64,000 nucleotides of DNA, taken from contig NW_022985186.1 in assembly GCF_010093535.1 (NCBI RefSeq), positions 714,254-778,253 on the forward strand. The letters run 5' to 3'. Source of the DNA: Lindgomyces ingoldianus (taxonomy: Eukaryota > Ascomycota > Dothideomycetes > Pleosporales > Lindgomycetaceae). The translations under genes and the position numbers were made by a program. Shown piece after piece: positions 11,401-21,828 of the stretch (the first letter of the stretch is position 1; each line of letters starts with the position of its first letter). The notes under the pieces are model-generated. The model had not been told where the DNA came from, did no database searches, and worked only from the letters and a program-made list of their open reading frames with translations.

Positions 11401-13628
11401 TTTCTAGTCTATTTTAGGGTTGTGCTAATAGAGCTAGTTATATCCTAATATAATGTTGTACTTATCTTCTAATAGTAATATGTTTAAGGATATATAGTTA
11501 GTTATTGTATCTGTTACTAGAGTTACTTCCTTAGTTTTTAGGCAGATTTATCCTCCTCTGTATTTAATTAAAGATGTGTTAGCTAAGGATACTTAAAGAG
11601 GTTATTTCTTTATTTTGTACAGTATCTTATAATCCTTAACCTAATAGGGATTAACTACTAAGAACGTGCATCTGCTATTAATTAGTGCAAGGCCTTTACA
11701 TACTAGTCCCTTAGAGAATTTAAGTGTGCAGTTAGCTGTTAGGCTTTTCTCTAGTCCCTGTCCTATAGCTATTAGGGCCTTTATATTATAGTAGATTTTA
11801 TTATAGTTTATGCTAAGGTTGTCCTCTTCTACACTTGGAAGGCTGTATGTCTGCTTGTCTACCCTATTAGCTATAATTTTAAATTGCTAGTAGTCTTTTA
11901 CTATGCAGTTATCTACTAGGCAATTAATACTTTCTACTCTATAGTAGTGTAGAAGCTAATTATTCTGTTAGTAGGCTTTCTACTAGAAGTAATAGAAAGC
12001 GCAGTTAGAGGCTTTCTTGCACTTAGTCTAGGGTTTCTTTTTATAAGGTAGACCTATGCTGCAGTGCTAACAGTTTAGCATTTTACAGGTTATAGCTAAC
12101 TCTGTTAGGGTGTTAGTAAATCTTTTACTTTTTTATACACCTATTAGCTACTAGCTAGCTTAGTGCTTAGTTAGCTAATGTTAAAGGCAGTACTTGTTTG
12201 TACAAAGGTACTATGTGTATAGGCATTATTTAAGGTTAGTGCAGATAGAGATAGGCTGTATCTAGGCCTATCTAGAGTATTCCTTTGTTTAGATTATTTA
12301 GAGGGGATAATCTTTATATTTGCAGTAGTAAGCATTGTGTCTTTTGCTTCTATAAGGAATGCAATATCTATAAATTTATTATAGCTCTAGCTCTTTTCTT
12401 GTTACTGCTATTACTAGGGGTAGTGTATCTAGTTGTTCTTCTAATAGAGGCAGGGTTTATAAAGGCGTTAGGTGCTAGTTAGAGCCTTCTTCTTTTGCTA
12501 AGATTTTCTTAAAGAATTTTTATTACTTCTTTTTATTTAAGATGTTATAGTAGACTATAGTAATTTTTCTTATAACTTTATAAGTGTTGTAGTTATTGTT
12601 AAGGGTTACTTTATATAGTCCTATTCTGCAGAGGTTATAGTTATAGGATCCTCTGCACTTCTAACAGTTTTCTTAATTAAAACGTTACTTAAGTTCCTAT
12701 AGCAGGATTCCTAGTCTGCTTTATTTAAGAGGATATTGTTTTTCTCCTGTTTATACGTTTTTAACGTAGTTAGCTATTTACACTAGGTGTCTCTATCCTT
12801 TAAAGACTGCAGCTTGTTTAATAGCCCTAGAGATGCTGTCTCTGTTTTAGACCTTAACCTCCTAATAGTCTATTAGACAGTTAGAGGATTTGTAGTTGTC
12901 TCTGCATCTCTAGCAGAGTTGTTTGTTAAGCCTGTTGTGTATTTCTTTATAAGTTAGGCTTCTGTTAATGTACATAACTTTTATAGTTAATCTACTATCT
13001 TTATTCTTTAGTTGTTTAAAGTCTAGGCATTCCTAACAGAAGTAACCTACTTTTCTGCAGTTAAGGCATGCCTTCTCTTTAAGCTATTTCTTTTGTTCCT
13101 TATTTAAGGGTGGCCTTACACTCCTAGAGGTACTGCTTTTTTTCTTAGAGAAGCTACGCGTATGCTTAGCGTAAGGTTAGAACTAAATAGCAGGTGATCC
13201 TTCTAAGTGTAGACCTATCTATAAGATTATTTCTTTATTAGTTTTAAAGGCACCCTTATTGTATTGCATGTAGAGGTGGCATCTAGTAAAGAAAGGTTTT
13301 AGGTCCTTAGCAGAGCTATTAAATGCCTTAGGGGGGGCTAGGCGTAAGGTCTTTTTAGACTTAATACTAGTTTTTTCTTAAGTAATGTTTCTAAGGTTAG
13401 CTACTTCTAGCTAAAGGGCTTAGATCTAGTGGACGTTTAAGGGTCCCTGTTATGCCTGTAGCTAGAGGTGCTGTTTAAGCTGTTTAAGCTTGTTCTAGAG
13501 ATAAAGTATCTGCTAATTCTGTGCTTCCTTAGTTGCTGTAGGGGTCTAGCTAGTGCCAGCGGCTGAAGCACCTGTTATGCTGATGTCTAAGGTGGTAGTA
13601 GCTATACTTTGCAGGTAGTGGTGATTAC

Positions 13629-14237
13629 TGTTACAATCCTTACTCTAATAAAATAGTATTTTTAAGAGTATAACAGCCTATAGAGTGTTTAGTAAAAAAA
13701 AGAGGAATAGAACTTAGCTAAATTAGGTGTACAGTCTGTTAAGTAGAGTGTAGGGTAGGCGTAATAAAGAAGGCAGGTTATAGTTTAACCTAGCAGCTGT
13801 ATAAGGAGCTGGCAAACCTAATCTGTAAGGATAGGAATAGAGGTATATATAGTGCAAGATATACAAGGCAGTAATGTCCTCTTTATAAAAGTTTTAATGC
13901 CTCTTAGTCTATTAAGTAGGTAAAGACTAAATAGTAATTATAACCTTTTAACTATAGTTGTGATTAAGACTATATACATAGGTTTTGCATGTTTTGCATG
14001 CTTGCATGTTTGCATGCTTACCTAGCCTGCACAACCTGCAAGCCTGCAAGCCTGCAAGCCTGCATGTCCTATTAGATGATGCATTCGGCGAGGCTTTTCT
14101 CTAAAAGCTGGAGCTATTCCTCATCCGTCCTATCACGTGATTCGCTCAGCGCGGGGCTAAGCGTCTTCCATCCGACGTCGTTCGGGCTGTGTGGGACAGC
14201 CAGTTGGGTCATTACGGTCTGACTGTTGGCTGTAACA
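13629..14237 (-). repeat. 5' LTR of the Gypsy element
   Basis: 609 bp partner of 7087-7695. Its inner (left) side is mutated (for example aaaatagtatttttaagag against aaaatggtattttcaggag), while its outer (right) 200 bp is unmutated and keeps CpG and CpA. Confidence 0.92.
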
Positions 14238-14563
14238 ATTTCGTCGGAGCAAGGATTGTAACAGTTTCTAAAATCTACTAAAGAAGTACGTTAATATGTA
14301 AAGAAGGAGTAGGCTAAGCTTATTCTATCTAACTTTCTAAAGTATGTAACAAACATAAGGGAGCGCTGCATAGCTGTAATAGAGGCAGGAGGAGGCTATA
14401 TAAAGTGGTAAAAGGTCTTTAATTCTCTATATAATTAAAATCACACTTAGCAGAATTAAACACTTAATTAAGAGGATTAAATTAAGAGATTCAGCGTTAA
14501 ATTTGGCCCCCAAGTGGCGTTGACAGGGGGGGGGCGGAGGGGGGAGCAACCCGTACAACCCCC

Positions 14564-16181
14564 CTCCATGAACGGGCTGCACCCGCGCGCACAGGCCAGC
14601 GATTCTTGAATGCTCTTAAAATGCTGTTTTCTATATAAAATACATACAAATAAGCATTATACTGTTATTTTATCCTACTACTGTCTTACTACTTTATATG
14701 TCTACCTTTAGCCTTAATAACTGTCTAATAGCGCTTTTTTATTAACTTAATGTACTTACTATAGTTACTAAAAAATAATTTCTTTTACTTTTTAAAAAAG
14801 TACTGCCTTACTTTACTATTAGTCTTTAGAAAGCGCTTCTCTAGGTAATATTTTAAGATCTGCTAGACATTTTTAATAAAGTTAAGGTTAAGTAAGTTTA
14901 CTAGCTACTAGATTTTTAAAATATCTAAGGCCTCCTTAGCCTCCTTTATAGCCTTTAATGTATAGATAGATGTGTTATCTTCTATTAAAGTTAGCTACTT
15001 GCCTGTGTATGCTGTGTACACATCTTAAAAGACTATAATAAGCAGCAGAATATGCTTAATATAGACCTTAAAGTTAACTAAGTGCTTTTAGTTTATACAC
15101 TAGCTTTTTTTATACATAATAAAAGGGCCCTTTATATCCCTAGCTATTATTGCCTACACTATGCAGCTTCAGTAGCCTTTAAATTAAGTAACACAGTAGG
15201 TAGGTAAAAAGCACTTTTTAGCTCTTTTTATTACTTACACCTTACTAGGGCTAGCCTAAGCACTTATATTATTACTTTAGCCTATACTAGCTTATTAATT
15301 ACTAGTCTAGTCTAGGTGCTTTTATGCCTACTTAATGTAATCTGCTTTATGTTAGTTAGTAAAAAAAAGCTTCTTTATAGCTTTATAGTAATAATAAAGC
15401 TTCTTTTTAAAAGCTTTAATAAGTAATTACTAGTAGACAGTTATCTCTAGCTTTTAAGCTATTTTCTTTTAAGTTTTTAATTACTGCTTAGTGTTCTTAG
15501 TTGCATGCTATATAAGGAGGATTTAAAATAGAGTTAATAAAATAGAAGACTGTTCCTTAGGCTTTATAAGCGTCTTAGGCGTACAGAGGTAGAGAGAGAC
15601 TGTAGAAGCAGGTATCCCTAGTTTCTAGGTAATATTCTTTTGTTTCTAGCTTATCTTATAAAGAGTATTAATCTGTATACACTCCTTATACATTAATTAT
15701 TAATTTAGTGTCTTTAGCATTATAGTGTAACGGCGCAGGCAAGACAATGGGTCCGAATGCGGTATGAATCCACTCAGAGGCATATGGGAGTGCGTGGGGA
15801 CTCAGAGACCTGGGAATACCAATGACACCTATAGGCCTTGTACGTAGGATATCAGAAAACTACCGAGCTAGCTACGGGGGCGAGGTGCAACTAAATACAT
15901 GAGGGAATAGGGGTAACAGCAGGGGGCCGGGCAGAGTCGAGTCAGGGTCGAGCCAGGGTCGGAGCCGATACGGAGACCCTTCGGATAGGTTCCGGGCGAC
16001 CCGAGATGGAACGATTCATGAGAATCGTTACATATAGTATATTTTAGTAGTAGAGTAAGCTAAATAAGGGATGTAAAGTTTGTTAGTAACTTACTTACAA
16101 AGGGTTGTAAATTATTTAGAACACTCTACGCACAGATGTTGGCTTGTGCACGCGGAACAGCCCGCTCAGGAGACCCCCCTG
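14564..16181 (-). mobile_element. Tc1/mariner element 2, RIP-degraded
   Basis: The terminal repeats are cgggctgcacccgcgcgcaca at 14572 and the inverse of tgtgcacgcggaacagcccg at 16146-16165. The right end is CCCCCCTG followed by TA at 16182. The minus-strand transposase covers about 15720-14620. Visible pieces are LGIPASTVSLYL (helix-turn-helix region), NLLNLNFIKNV...ILKYYLEKRF (DDE region) and VIKAKGRHIKW (C-terminus). It contains many TAG/TAA stops. A solo LTR sits in it at 15726-16032. The left end merges with Tc1 element 1. Confidence 0.8.
15726..16032 (-). mobile_element. Solo LTR with TATAG target duplication
   Basis: 307 bp from TGTAACGGCGCAGGC to GAATCGTTACA, flanked by TATAG at 15721-15725 and 16033-16037. 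It is homologous to 790-1069 and much less mutated than the Tc1 element around it, so it may be a younger insertion or too short for efficient RIP. Confidence 0.9.
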
Positions 16182-17195
16182 TACATAAGCCCCCCTTGTA
16201 TATGCATCCTTACGGCACGGTCCGCAGCGACGGCTCCGGGCGGACCCAGTCGCAGAAGCTGTTCCATACTACTGAACAGCATCTTCTCAATCAATATACC
16301 CTCTGAGATCGAGAGAGCCTTGATTACGCCTCGCGGATTACAGCCAGAAGCGCTATATCGTTTCATGTCATCAACGCCGAGACAACGTGCTGTAAGGATG
16401 CATATATTGTGTTGCTTTGATTGACCGGCTGAGCCGCTGACACAACAAGTCTGTGGACATCAGTCGATTGGCTGTCAGACGAAGGGAACCAAGTTGGTGT
16501 CCTCTACCAGCTCCACCACTCATAGATAGCCGAAACGGCCTTTCGCTCCATCGGGGCTCTCTCTACCAGGTTTCAGCATCGATTTGCACGCGTAATGCGT
16601 GTGGGGAACAAAACGAATCGTGTAGCGCACTGACCAATTGTTCGAGTATTTCTGCACACGAAAATATTGTACCAGGGGGTAAACATACAATCAGGGTAAT
16701 GACCAGAGGTGGCTGGCCCGTTCATGTTACCCCCTTGTATGCAGGAGGTATTGTTAGCGCGAGAACGTGAACAGGGGGGCGAAGATCTGGCACGGGAAAG
16801 GGAGTTGACTTCCGTAGGCGCACGAGATGCATGAGCCGATAATGCGCTAAGAAAGCTCTCTCTAACGACACCTCAGCCCAGATTGATTTTCTTGTAGGAG
16901 TTTCATCCTCCATCTAGATCCAAATGTCCATCCTTGTGGCCGTATATGCAATGTGTGGACTATGCGTATCGGAGTGTCAGACAAATGAGCTATCTGACCT
17001 CCGGATATCGGAAGGTGTGCGCCACATGTAACAGTCCCCGGATACCGGATACCTTCTTGACTTCCATGCTTCCGACACGCCTTCAATACGAAATGTGTCT
17101 TGATCCAATCGAGAGTGCTCAAAGTTGGAGTCTTTTTTTTCCATCTCAGCTCAGTCGAACTGAATTCATTTCTATTTCTATTGCTTCTTATCGCG
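16182..17195. other. Intergenic, upstream of the membrane-protein gene
   Basis: Normal G+C sequence with several overlapping short frames, none with a recognisable pattern. It holds a tiny TA-flanked inverted-repeat element at 16670-16739. The last 100 bp are pyrimidine-rich (gtctttttttttccatctca near 17130), typical of a fungal 5' untranslated leader. Confidence 0.5.
16670..16739. mobile_element. Miniature Tc1-type element (about 66 bp)
   Basis: TA-CCAGGGGGTAAACAT at the left and ATGTTACCCCCTTG-TA at the right are inverted repeats bounded by TA. The ends match the TACAAGGGGG ends of the Tc1 elements at 2563, 5246 and 16182. It is far too short to encode a transposase, so it is either a MITE or an internally deleted copy. 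Confidence 0.5.
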
Positions 17196-18509
17196 ATGTC
17201 AGCGCCGCTCTCGCCTGAGAAAGTTGCGCAGTTGAGGGCAAACGATTATGATAACCTACGAGTGCCTCTCATTGTGGGACACGTAGTTTGCATTTTCGTT
17301 GCTTTCGCCTCAGTAATCTTGAGGTTCTGGGCTCGACGCCTTGTAAAGACTTTTTGGGGGACGGATGACTGGGCTAGCGTGGGTGGCATGGTAATACATC
17401 TAACAATTTCCCCCCACAAACGACTTTATTTAACGTCTTCATTCTAGTTAATCACAGGCGTCTATACCGCGACGAACCTAGTGATGATTGAGCATGGAAT
17501 GGGGCGACACATTTGGTGGTTAGACGATCCTACAAAATTTGTGAAGGTGACTTGGCCATCCCCCAAAATCAATTAGAGGCATATAGCTAACTATTTCCAT
17601 CACATCAGCTATCTCTAGTGGCAGAAATCATGTACAATGCGGCTATCCCATTGATCAAATCCTCGATCCTCCTTCTATACCATCGAATTTTCCCTCAGCG
17701 GTGGCTCAACCAGGCTCTGTTGGGACTTGGCCTTTTTATCATCGCATACAGCGTAGCACAGATACTCGCAGACATCTTCCAATGTACTCCCGTCGATTCC
17801 ATATGGGGAGCGAGCCTAAAGAAACACTGCATCAAATATCCCATGTTGATCAAAATATGTGGTATTATCAATATTCTCACGGACGTGGCTATACTGGCCC
17901 TTCCTATACCATCGCTGTGGAGATTGAACCTGTCGGCCGCCAGGAAGAGGTTACTTCTCCTTATGTTCTTGATTGGTGGAATGTGAGTTAGAGTCCCGGT
18001 GTTTCAAACATATCACTGACTTGCAGTACTTAGAGCCTGCATTGCAAGTATTGTGCGCCTTTTCTTCGTGGACAAGATCGGAAATAGCCATGACCCATCC
18101 TGTAAGCAATACCCGCTACCTGTTTCGAGCACTTATAATGATTCTCCCAGGGGATTATGCGATTCCTGCACTCATAGCAAATGTTGAGCTCTGCGTTGGT
18201 GTATTGGCCGCCAATCTACCTACCTACCGTCCTCTTATCACAAGTATGATGTCAAGCCGACGTGCCACGGATACCGGGCGTACATCACAAGCAGCTGGGT
18301 TGTACTTTCCTGTTAAAGATTCTCTACAGGTACCGCTAAGTAGTCACTTTTTCAAGCAAAGTGTTTCAAATTCGGAGCTAGACGATTTAGAGATGCTTTC
18401 CGGAAATGGGGACCACAAGGTGCAGACCCATATATCAAATAACGATGGGGTCTTCCCCGGAGCTCGGAACAACGAGATCCGAGTAACGACTTCGTTAAAG
18501 ACGTCCTGA
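17196..18509 (+). CDS. Rhodopsin-domain (Pth11/SAT4-like) integral membrane protein
   Basis: Five exons: 17196-17390, 17448-17546, 17609-17982, 18034-18101 and 18151-18509; 1095 nt, 364 residues. Each intron has a GT donor and AG acceptor, and the frame is continuous. The protein has about seven hydrophobic segments, beginning with PLIVGHVVCIFVAFASVIL at residues 24-42. Family landmarks are WGTDDWA after the first helix, SILLLYHRIF, FQCTPVDSIW, GNSHDPSW and ELCVGVLAANLPTYRPL. This is the fungal rhodopsin-domain family related to Pth11 receptors, located in a membrane; ligand unknown. The hydrophilic serine-rich C-terminal tail (about 110 residues) is probably cytoplasmic. It has no RIP stops. 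It is followed by a P450 gene on the same strand. Confidence 0.88.
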
Positions 18510-19404
18510 TGGTATCGTACAAAAGTGCTTGTTAAGAGTGCCAGAAATTCTTGATCAAAGTTAGGAAGTTTTAGTGTCAACAGGTATATCATCAGTGCAA
18601 TCAATGTTAGCATTTAGAGTGTTTCAATGCATGGCTTGTTTTTTAAGAAGAACAATGGGTCTAGACAATAGTGAGAACTAGTTTCAAAGGCGGCTTCAAC
18701 GTTATGAGATCTGACGTAGCGTGAGCAAAGATACAGTGGCCGTATGAATCGAGTCACGATGCTCAGGTAAATACCTTATTGGAATCAAATCCAGGAGGCG
18801 ATTACCTGCTCGAGACCCCTAACTCTGCTCCGCCTCACGGACATAATCCTACCACAGGCACCCCTACCTAAACTCAGAGTCCATTCCATGACCGCCATGG
18901 AGGGTAGGGCCAAGGTCAGTTGTCGCTCGTCACTCTCAACTTTGCATAGTGATACCCGTGGCCACATAAGCTACGCCTCAAGATCGGATGGTTCGAGGAT
19001 GGATCCTTCATGCCGTTACTGCTCACCGCTCATTAAGCCCCTATTCTCAGCCATGCGGGTGGCTCCGCCGCCACCAGGTTAGGTACCATAACCCCTGCCG
19101 GCCCATGCGCTCTGCTCCGTCTTACCGGGCTAGTTCCTTTCAAGAGGCCTTACGGAAAATTCATGGAGAAGGGGCACCGGCGGGACCACCTAAACCCTCC
19201 TACCCTGTACATAAGCGTGTGTCTTTGGCGAAATTTATAATATAAGATTGCAACAGGACATGCTTCCCAAACATCTGCTCTTATCGTTTTGACCTATCCA
19301 AGTTTCCAAACTGATAGAAGGTGTTAACAATCTTGTTGCATTGCGCGAAATACATTTTTCAACGTTAGTGACTTGAGGCGCCGAGGGTTAAAGGAGCTGT
19401 AAAG
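18510..19404. other. Intergenic between membrane protein and P450-1
   Basis: About 900 bp of mixed composition. The G+C-richer part 18780-19210 contains overlapping short frames on both strands without recognisable protein content. The 200 bp before 19405 probably hold the P450 promoter. No clear regulatory motif was identified. Confidence 0.45.
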
Positions 19405-21283
19405 ATGATATCAATCGCCAACACTTCTTTTCCCGAGGTATTGATCCTCTTTATTGGTTCATTCTTGGTATATGTAAGGACTCATTTTCTCCTTCGTAGG
19501 ATACTTTGCTAAGTAGCTACTTAGTACGTGGCAAGTGCGATTTATTGTATAGTTTTCCATCCTCTCTCTAAATATCCGGGCCCTTTTCTCGCGAAATTCT
19601 CTGGACTGCCATCTTTTTATCATACTTACAGAGGTAATCGACACGTGTGGCTTTGGCAGTGTCATGAAATCTATGGTAGGTCCCTCTCTCGTTCCTCCAA
19701 ATTTCTAGAACAATCGCCTGCAACTTTGCCTTCAAATACCAGGGTCGCCCTTGATCGCAATTTACAACGTATATAACGATAAAATCATGCCATATTCGAA
19801 ATAGTAGTACGGAAAGGGATTAAGACATAATAGGCGACGTTATTCGTTCCTCCTATGATACGCTAATCTTTTCCGATCCCGATACGTATCGAGACATATA
19901 TGGTTCCCATGCCAACGTTCAAAAATCATGGCAATTTGGAATTTGGCCCAAGGATGCTACAGCAGTGAGTACATTTGCGTGTACGGATAAGAATGCGCAT
20001 AAGCGCCGACGCCGCAATCTCGAGTACGCCTTCTCAGACCGCGCCGTGCGATCCGCTGAACCATTTGTCATTCAACACTCAGATCGATGGGGTCTGCTTC
20101 TGGTGGACGGTGCTGAGGACGGATGGAGTGAGCCCAGAAACATGACGGAGTGGGCGGACAGTTTTGTGTTCGATATTCTCTGTGACCTTTGCTTTGGATG
20201 GACCTACGAAACAAAAAAACCTGGGCCGAATAAACTCAGAACAGTTCCTCAGGATGTCGCACAGTATATGAAGTTCACCTATACCGTAAGCCTTCTCCTG
20301 TCAAGTATAAGCTACTTATCTAATCATTTCACCTACAGATCTTCTACTCTCCATTGATACATATCTGGCTATTCATGAAGCCCAGAGGCATCGACAAGCT
20401 CTCCGCCCAATTAGCACCCCCCTCCGTGCAATTCTTTATGGATTTTGTTGCCCAAAATCTGAGCGAGAGACTAGAGCAGGTAAAAATCAATGAGAAGAGT
20501 GGCAGCCAGCCAGATCGAGAGGACATGCTTTACTATCTCATCAACGCCAAGGATGGCGAGACTGGAAAACCAGCCTACGATCCAGTCGACCTTTGCGAAG
20601 AAGCCAATATGCTTATTGCCGCCGGAGCTGATACGACCTCTGCAGTGATTGCGGCATTATTTTTCTACCTTGTACACGATACAACTGTCCTCGGAAAGCT
20701 CACTGAAGAAATCCGTACAACATTTACCTCCCTCGATGAGGTCAAGTCTGGAAAGCTGCTGGCATCTTGTTCATACTTGCAAGGTTCAATCGACGAGGCT
20801 CTGCGCATGAATCCCCACGGCGGGTCCGAGTCGCGGCGTCAAGTTCTTCCTGGCGGTATTCGTATCAAGGAAGACGTCATCCCTCCTGGCGTAATCATCG
20901 GGGGCGATGTCTACACTATTCACCACAACCCGGAAATCTTTCCCGACCCCTTCCGATTCCGGCCGGAGCGCTGGATTGTAGGCAATGGCGTAACTGCCGA
21001 AAGTGTCAAGGCATGCGAAGGGGCGGTTTTCGCTTTCTCATATGGCAACCGTGGATGCCCCGGGAAAAGCTTAGCGGGTATGGAGCTCGCAGTTACCATG
21101 GCACGGCTTATCTTTCAATATGATTTCCGTGGTGTCCCAGGAGGGACTGAAGGGCAAGGGAGATCAGATATGATGTGGGGAAGGAGACAAAGGACGCAGT
21201 TCCAAGTATGGGATTTTATGGTAGCCCATAGAAACGGCCCGATGGTGCAGTGTAGGAAACGGGCTGGCGTGTTAGCTCCTTGA
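19405..21283 (+). CDS. Cytochrome P450 monooxygenase 1
   Basis: Four exons: 19405-19473, 19525-19675, 19834-20285 and 20339-21283; 1617 nt, 538 residues. Landmarks: an N-terminal hydrophobic anchor (FPEVLILFIGSFLVY, residues 9-23), YPGPFLAKFSGLP, the helix-I oxygen-activation motif AGADTT (319-324), the K-helix EALR (377-380), PERW (433-436) and the heme loop FSYGNRGCPG with ligand Cys464. It is an ER-bound class II monooxygenase needing P450 reductase; substrate unknown. It resembles the fungal CYP65-type group, but that assignment is tentative. The second intron (158 bp) is long and AT-rich, and its ends were chosen to keep YGDVIRSSYDTLIFSD in frame. No stop or frameshift breaks the product. 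Confidence 0.9.
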
Positions 21284-21820
21284 CGATTTCAAAGTATTCT
21301 ACTAATACTAAGCTCGTTATGGCACGAGATGGCCCTACTCAACATACATCGTCTTGCATCACTGCTATCTAGAAATTCGAATAAAAGACCGATGATGGAT
21401 GCTTGTACAAACTCTTCTTGCAGTAAGAGCAAGAGTCATCCGATTGCGGAGGTTTTAAGTCCCCCTAGGTGGGTCGTACTCTTGAAGGTATGGTCATCTT
21501 CATCATCCTCTTGACGAGGTCCGGAGGAAGCGTTTGGCTTTCCCCGAAAGGGGGATCGGTAATTTTTTGAAGATCGTGATTGTATCGCAAAAATTCTTAC
21601 AAGTATCGAGTCGCACGCGCATTTCTCCCGCCTCTACACATTCTTCTGCTGTGCATGGTAGAAGGTTGACCTTTTGTCACTTGCAACATATAGCAAGGGG
21701 TGTGGATTTCAATCGTGTGTAATCCCCACTTCGCTATCCGTGCCGCTGATGGTCAAGGCTGCGGGTCGACGGCGCAGCTCTCTAGTTCCCTTTAACCCTG
21801 TCACCGAAGCGCAAGGCTTT
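21284..21820. other. Intergenic, 3' of P450-1
   Basis: Normal composition up to the hAT target site at 21821. Short frames at 21329-21895 show no recognisable protein. It probably contains the P450 3' untranslated region. Confidence 0.4.
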
Positions 21821-21828
21821 GTTCTGGA

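Larger units (their letters stand above)
7087..14237 (-). mobile_element. Ty3/Gypsy LTR retrotransposon, complete but RIP-degraded
   Basis: Two 609 bp LTRs (7087-7695 and 13629-14237) in the same orientation are flanked by ATTTC at 7082-7086 and 14238-14242. The polyprotein runs on the minus strand. Gag is recognisable at about 13560-12880, with KPFFTRCHLYMQYNKGAFKT and the zinc knuckle CLNCRKVGYFC. The reverse transcriptase motif FVLVYLDNILIYIKK lies at about 10640-10598, followed by integrase-like sequence towards 9000. Frames are full of TAG/TAA stops. In minus-strand order Gag, RT, then integrase, it is Gypsy-type. The left LTR is the 3' LTR, with a purine tract (agaagggaagcctgcg) beside it. 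Confidence 0.92.
6502..14263 (+). mobile_element. Solo LTR (about 606 bp) interrupted by a Gypsy element
   Basis: The two parts are 6502-7086 and 14243-14263. It starts TGTTACAGCCAAC and ends AAGGATTGTAACA, like the LTRs of the inserted Gypsy element but in opposite orientation. Flanking GTTTC at 6497-6501 and 14264-14268 is a 5 bp target duplication. No internal region of its own is present, so it is a solo LTR. It carries a GCAGGCT-type short tandem repeat near 6684-6715. Removing the inserts joins the two halves of the Tc1 transposase. Confidence 0.88.
5248..14563 (+). mobile_element. Tc1/mariner element 1, split by nested insertions
   Basis: The left end is TA (5246) then CAAGGGGGG. Terminal inverted repeats of about 75 bp, sharing cgccacttgggggccaaatt, lie at 5265-5340 and 14486-14553. 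The degraded plus-strand transposase spans about 5880-6500 and resumes at 14264-14405 after the insertions. Visible motifs are LPNLNLIKNVWRVLKYYVSRR just before the insertion, matching the Tc1 SPDLNPIENVW...LK block, and RCIAVIEAGGGYIKW after it. TAG/TAA stops interrupt it throughout. Without inserts it would be about 1.6 kb. The right end overlaps the neighbouring Tc1 element, so that boundary is good to about 15 bp. Confidence 0.82.

Noticed and set aside
12285..12482. Hydrophobic 65-codon frame on the plus strand
   Set aside because: It lies within the degraded gag-pol region of the Gypsy element, on the opposite strand, and has no support beyond lacking a stop.
17695..17991. Alternative frames within the membrane-protein and P450 exons
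   Set aside because: They are shadows of exons whose spliced products show complete family motifs.
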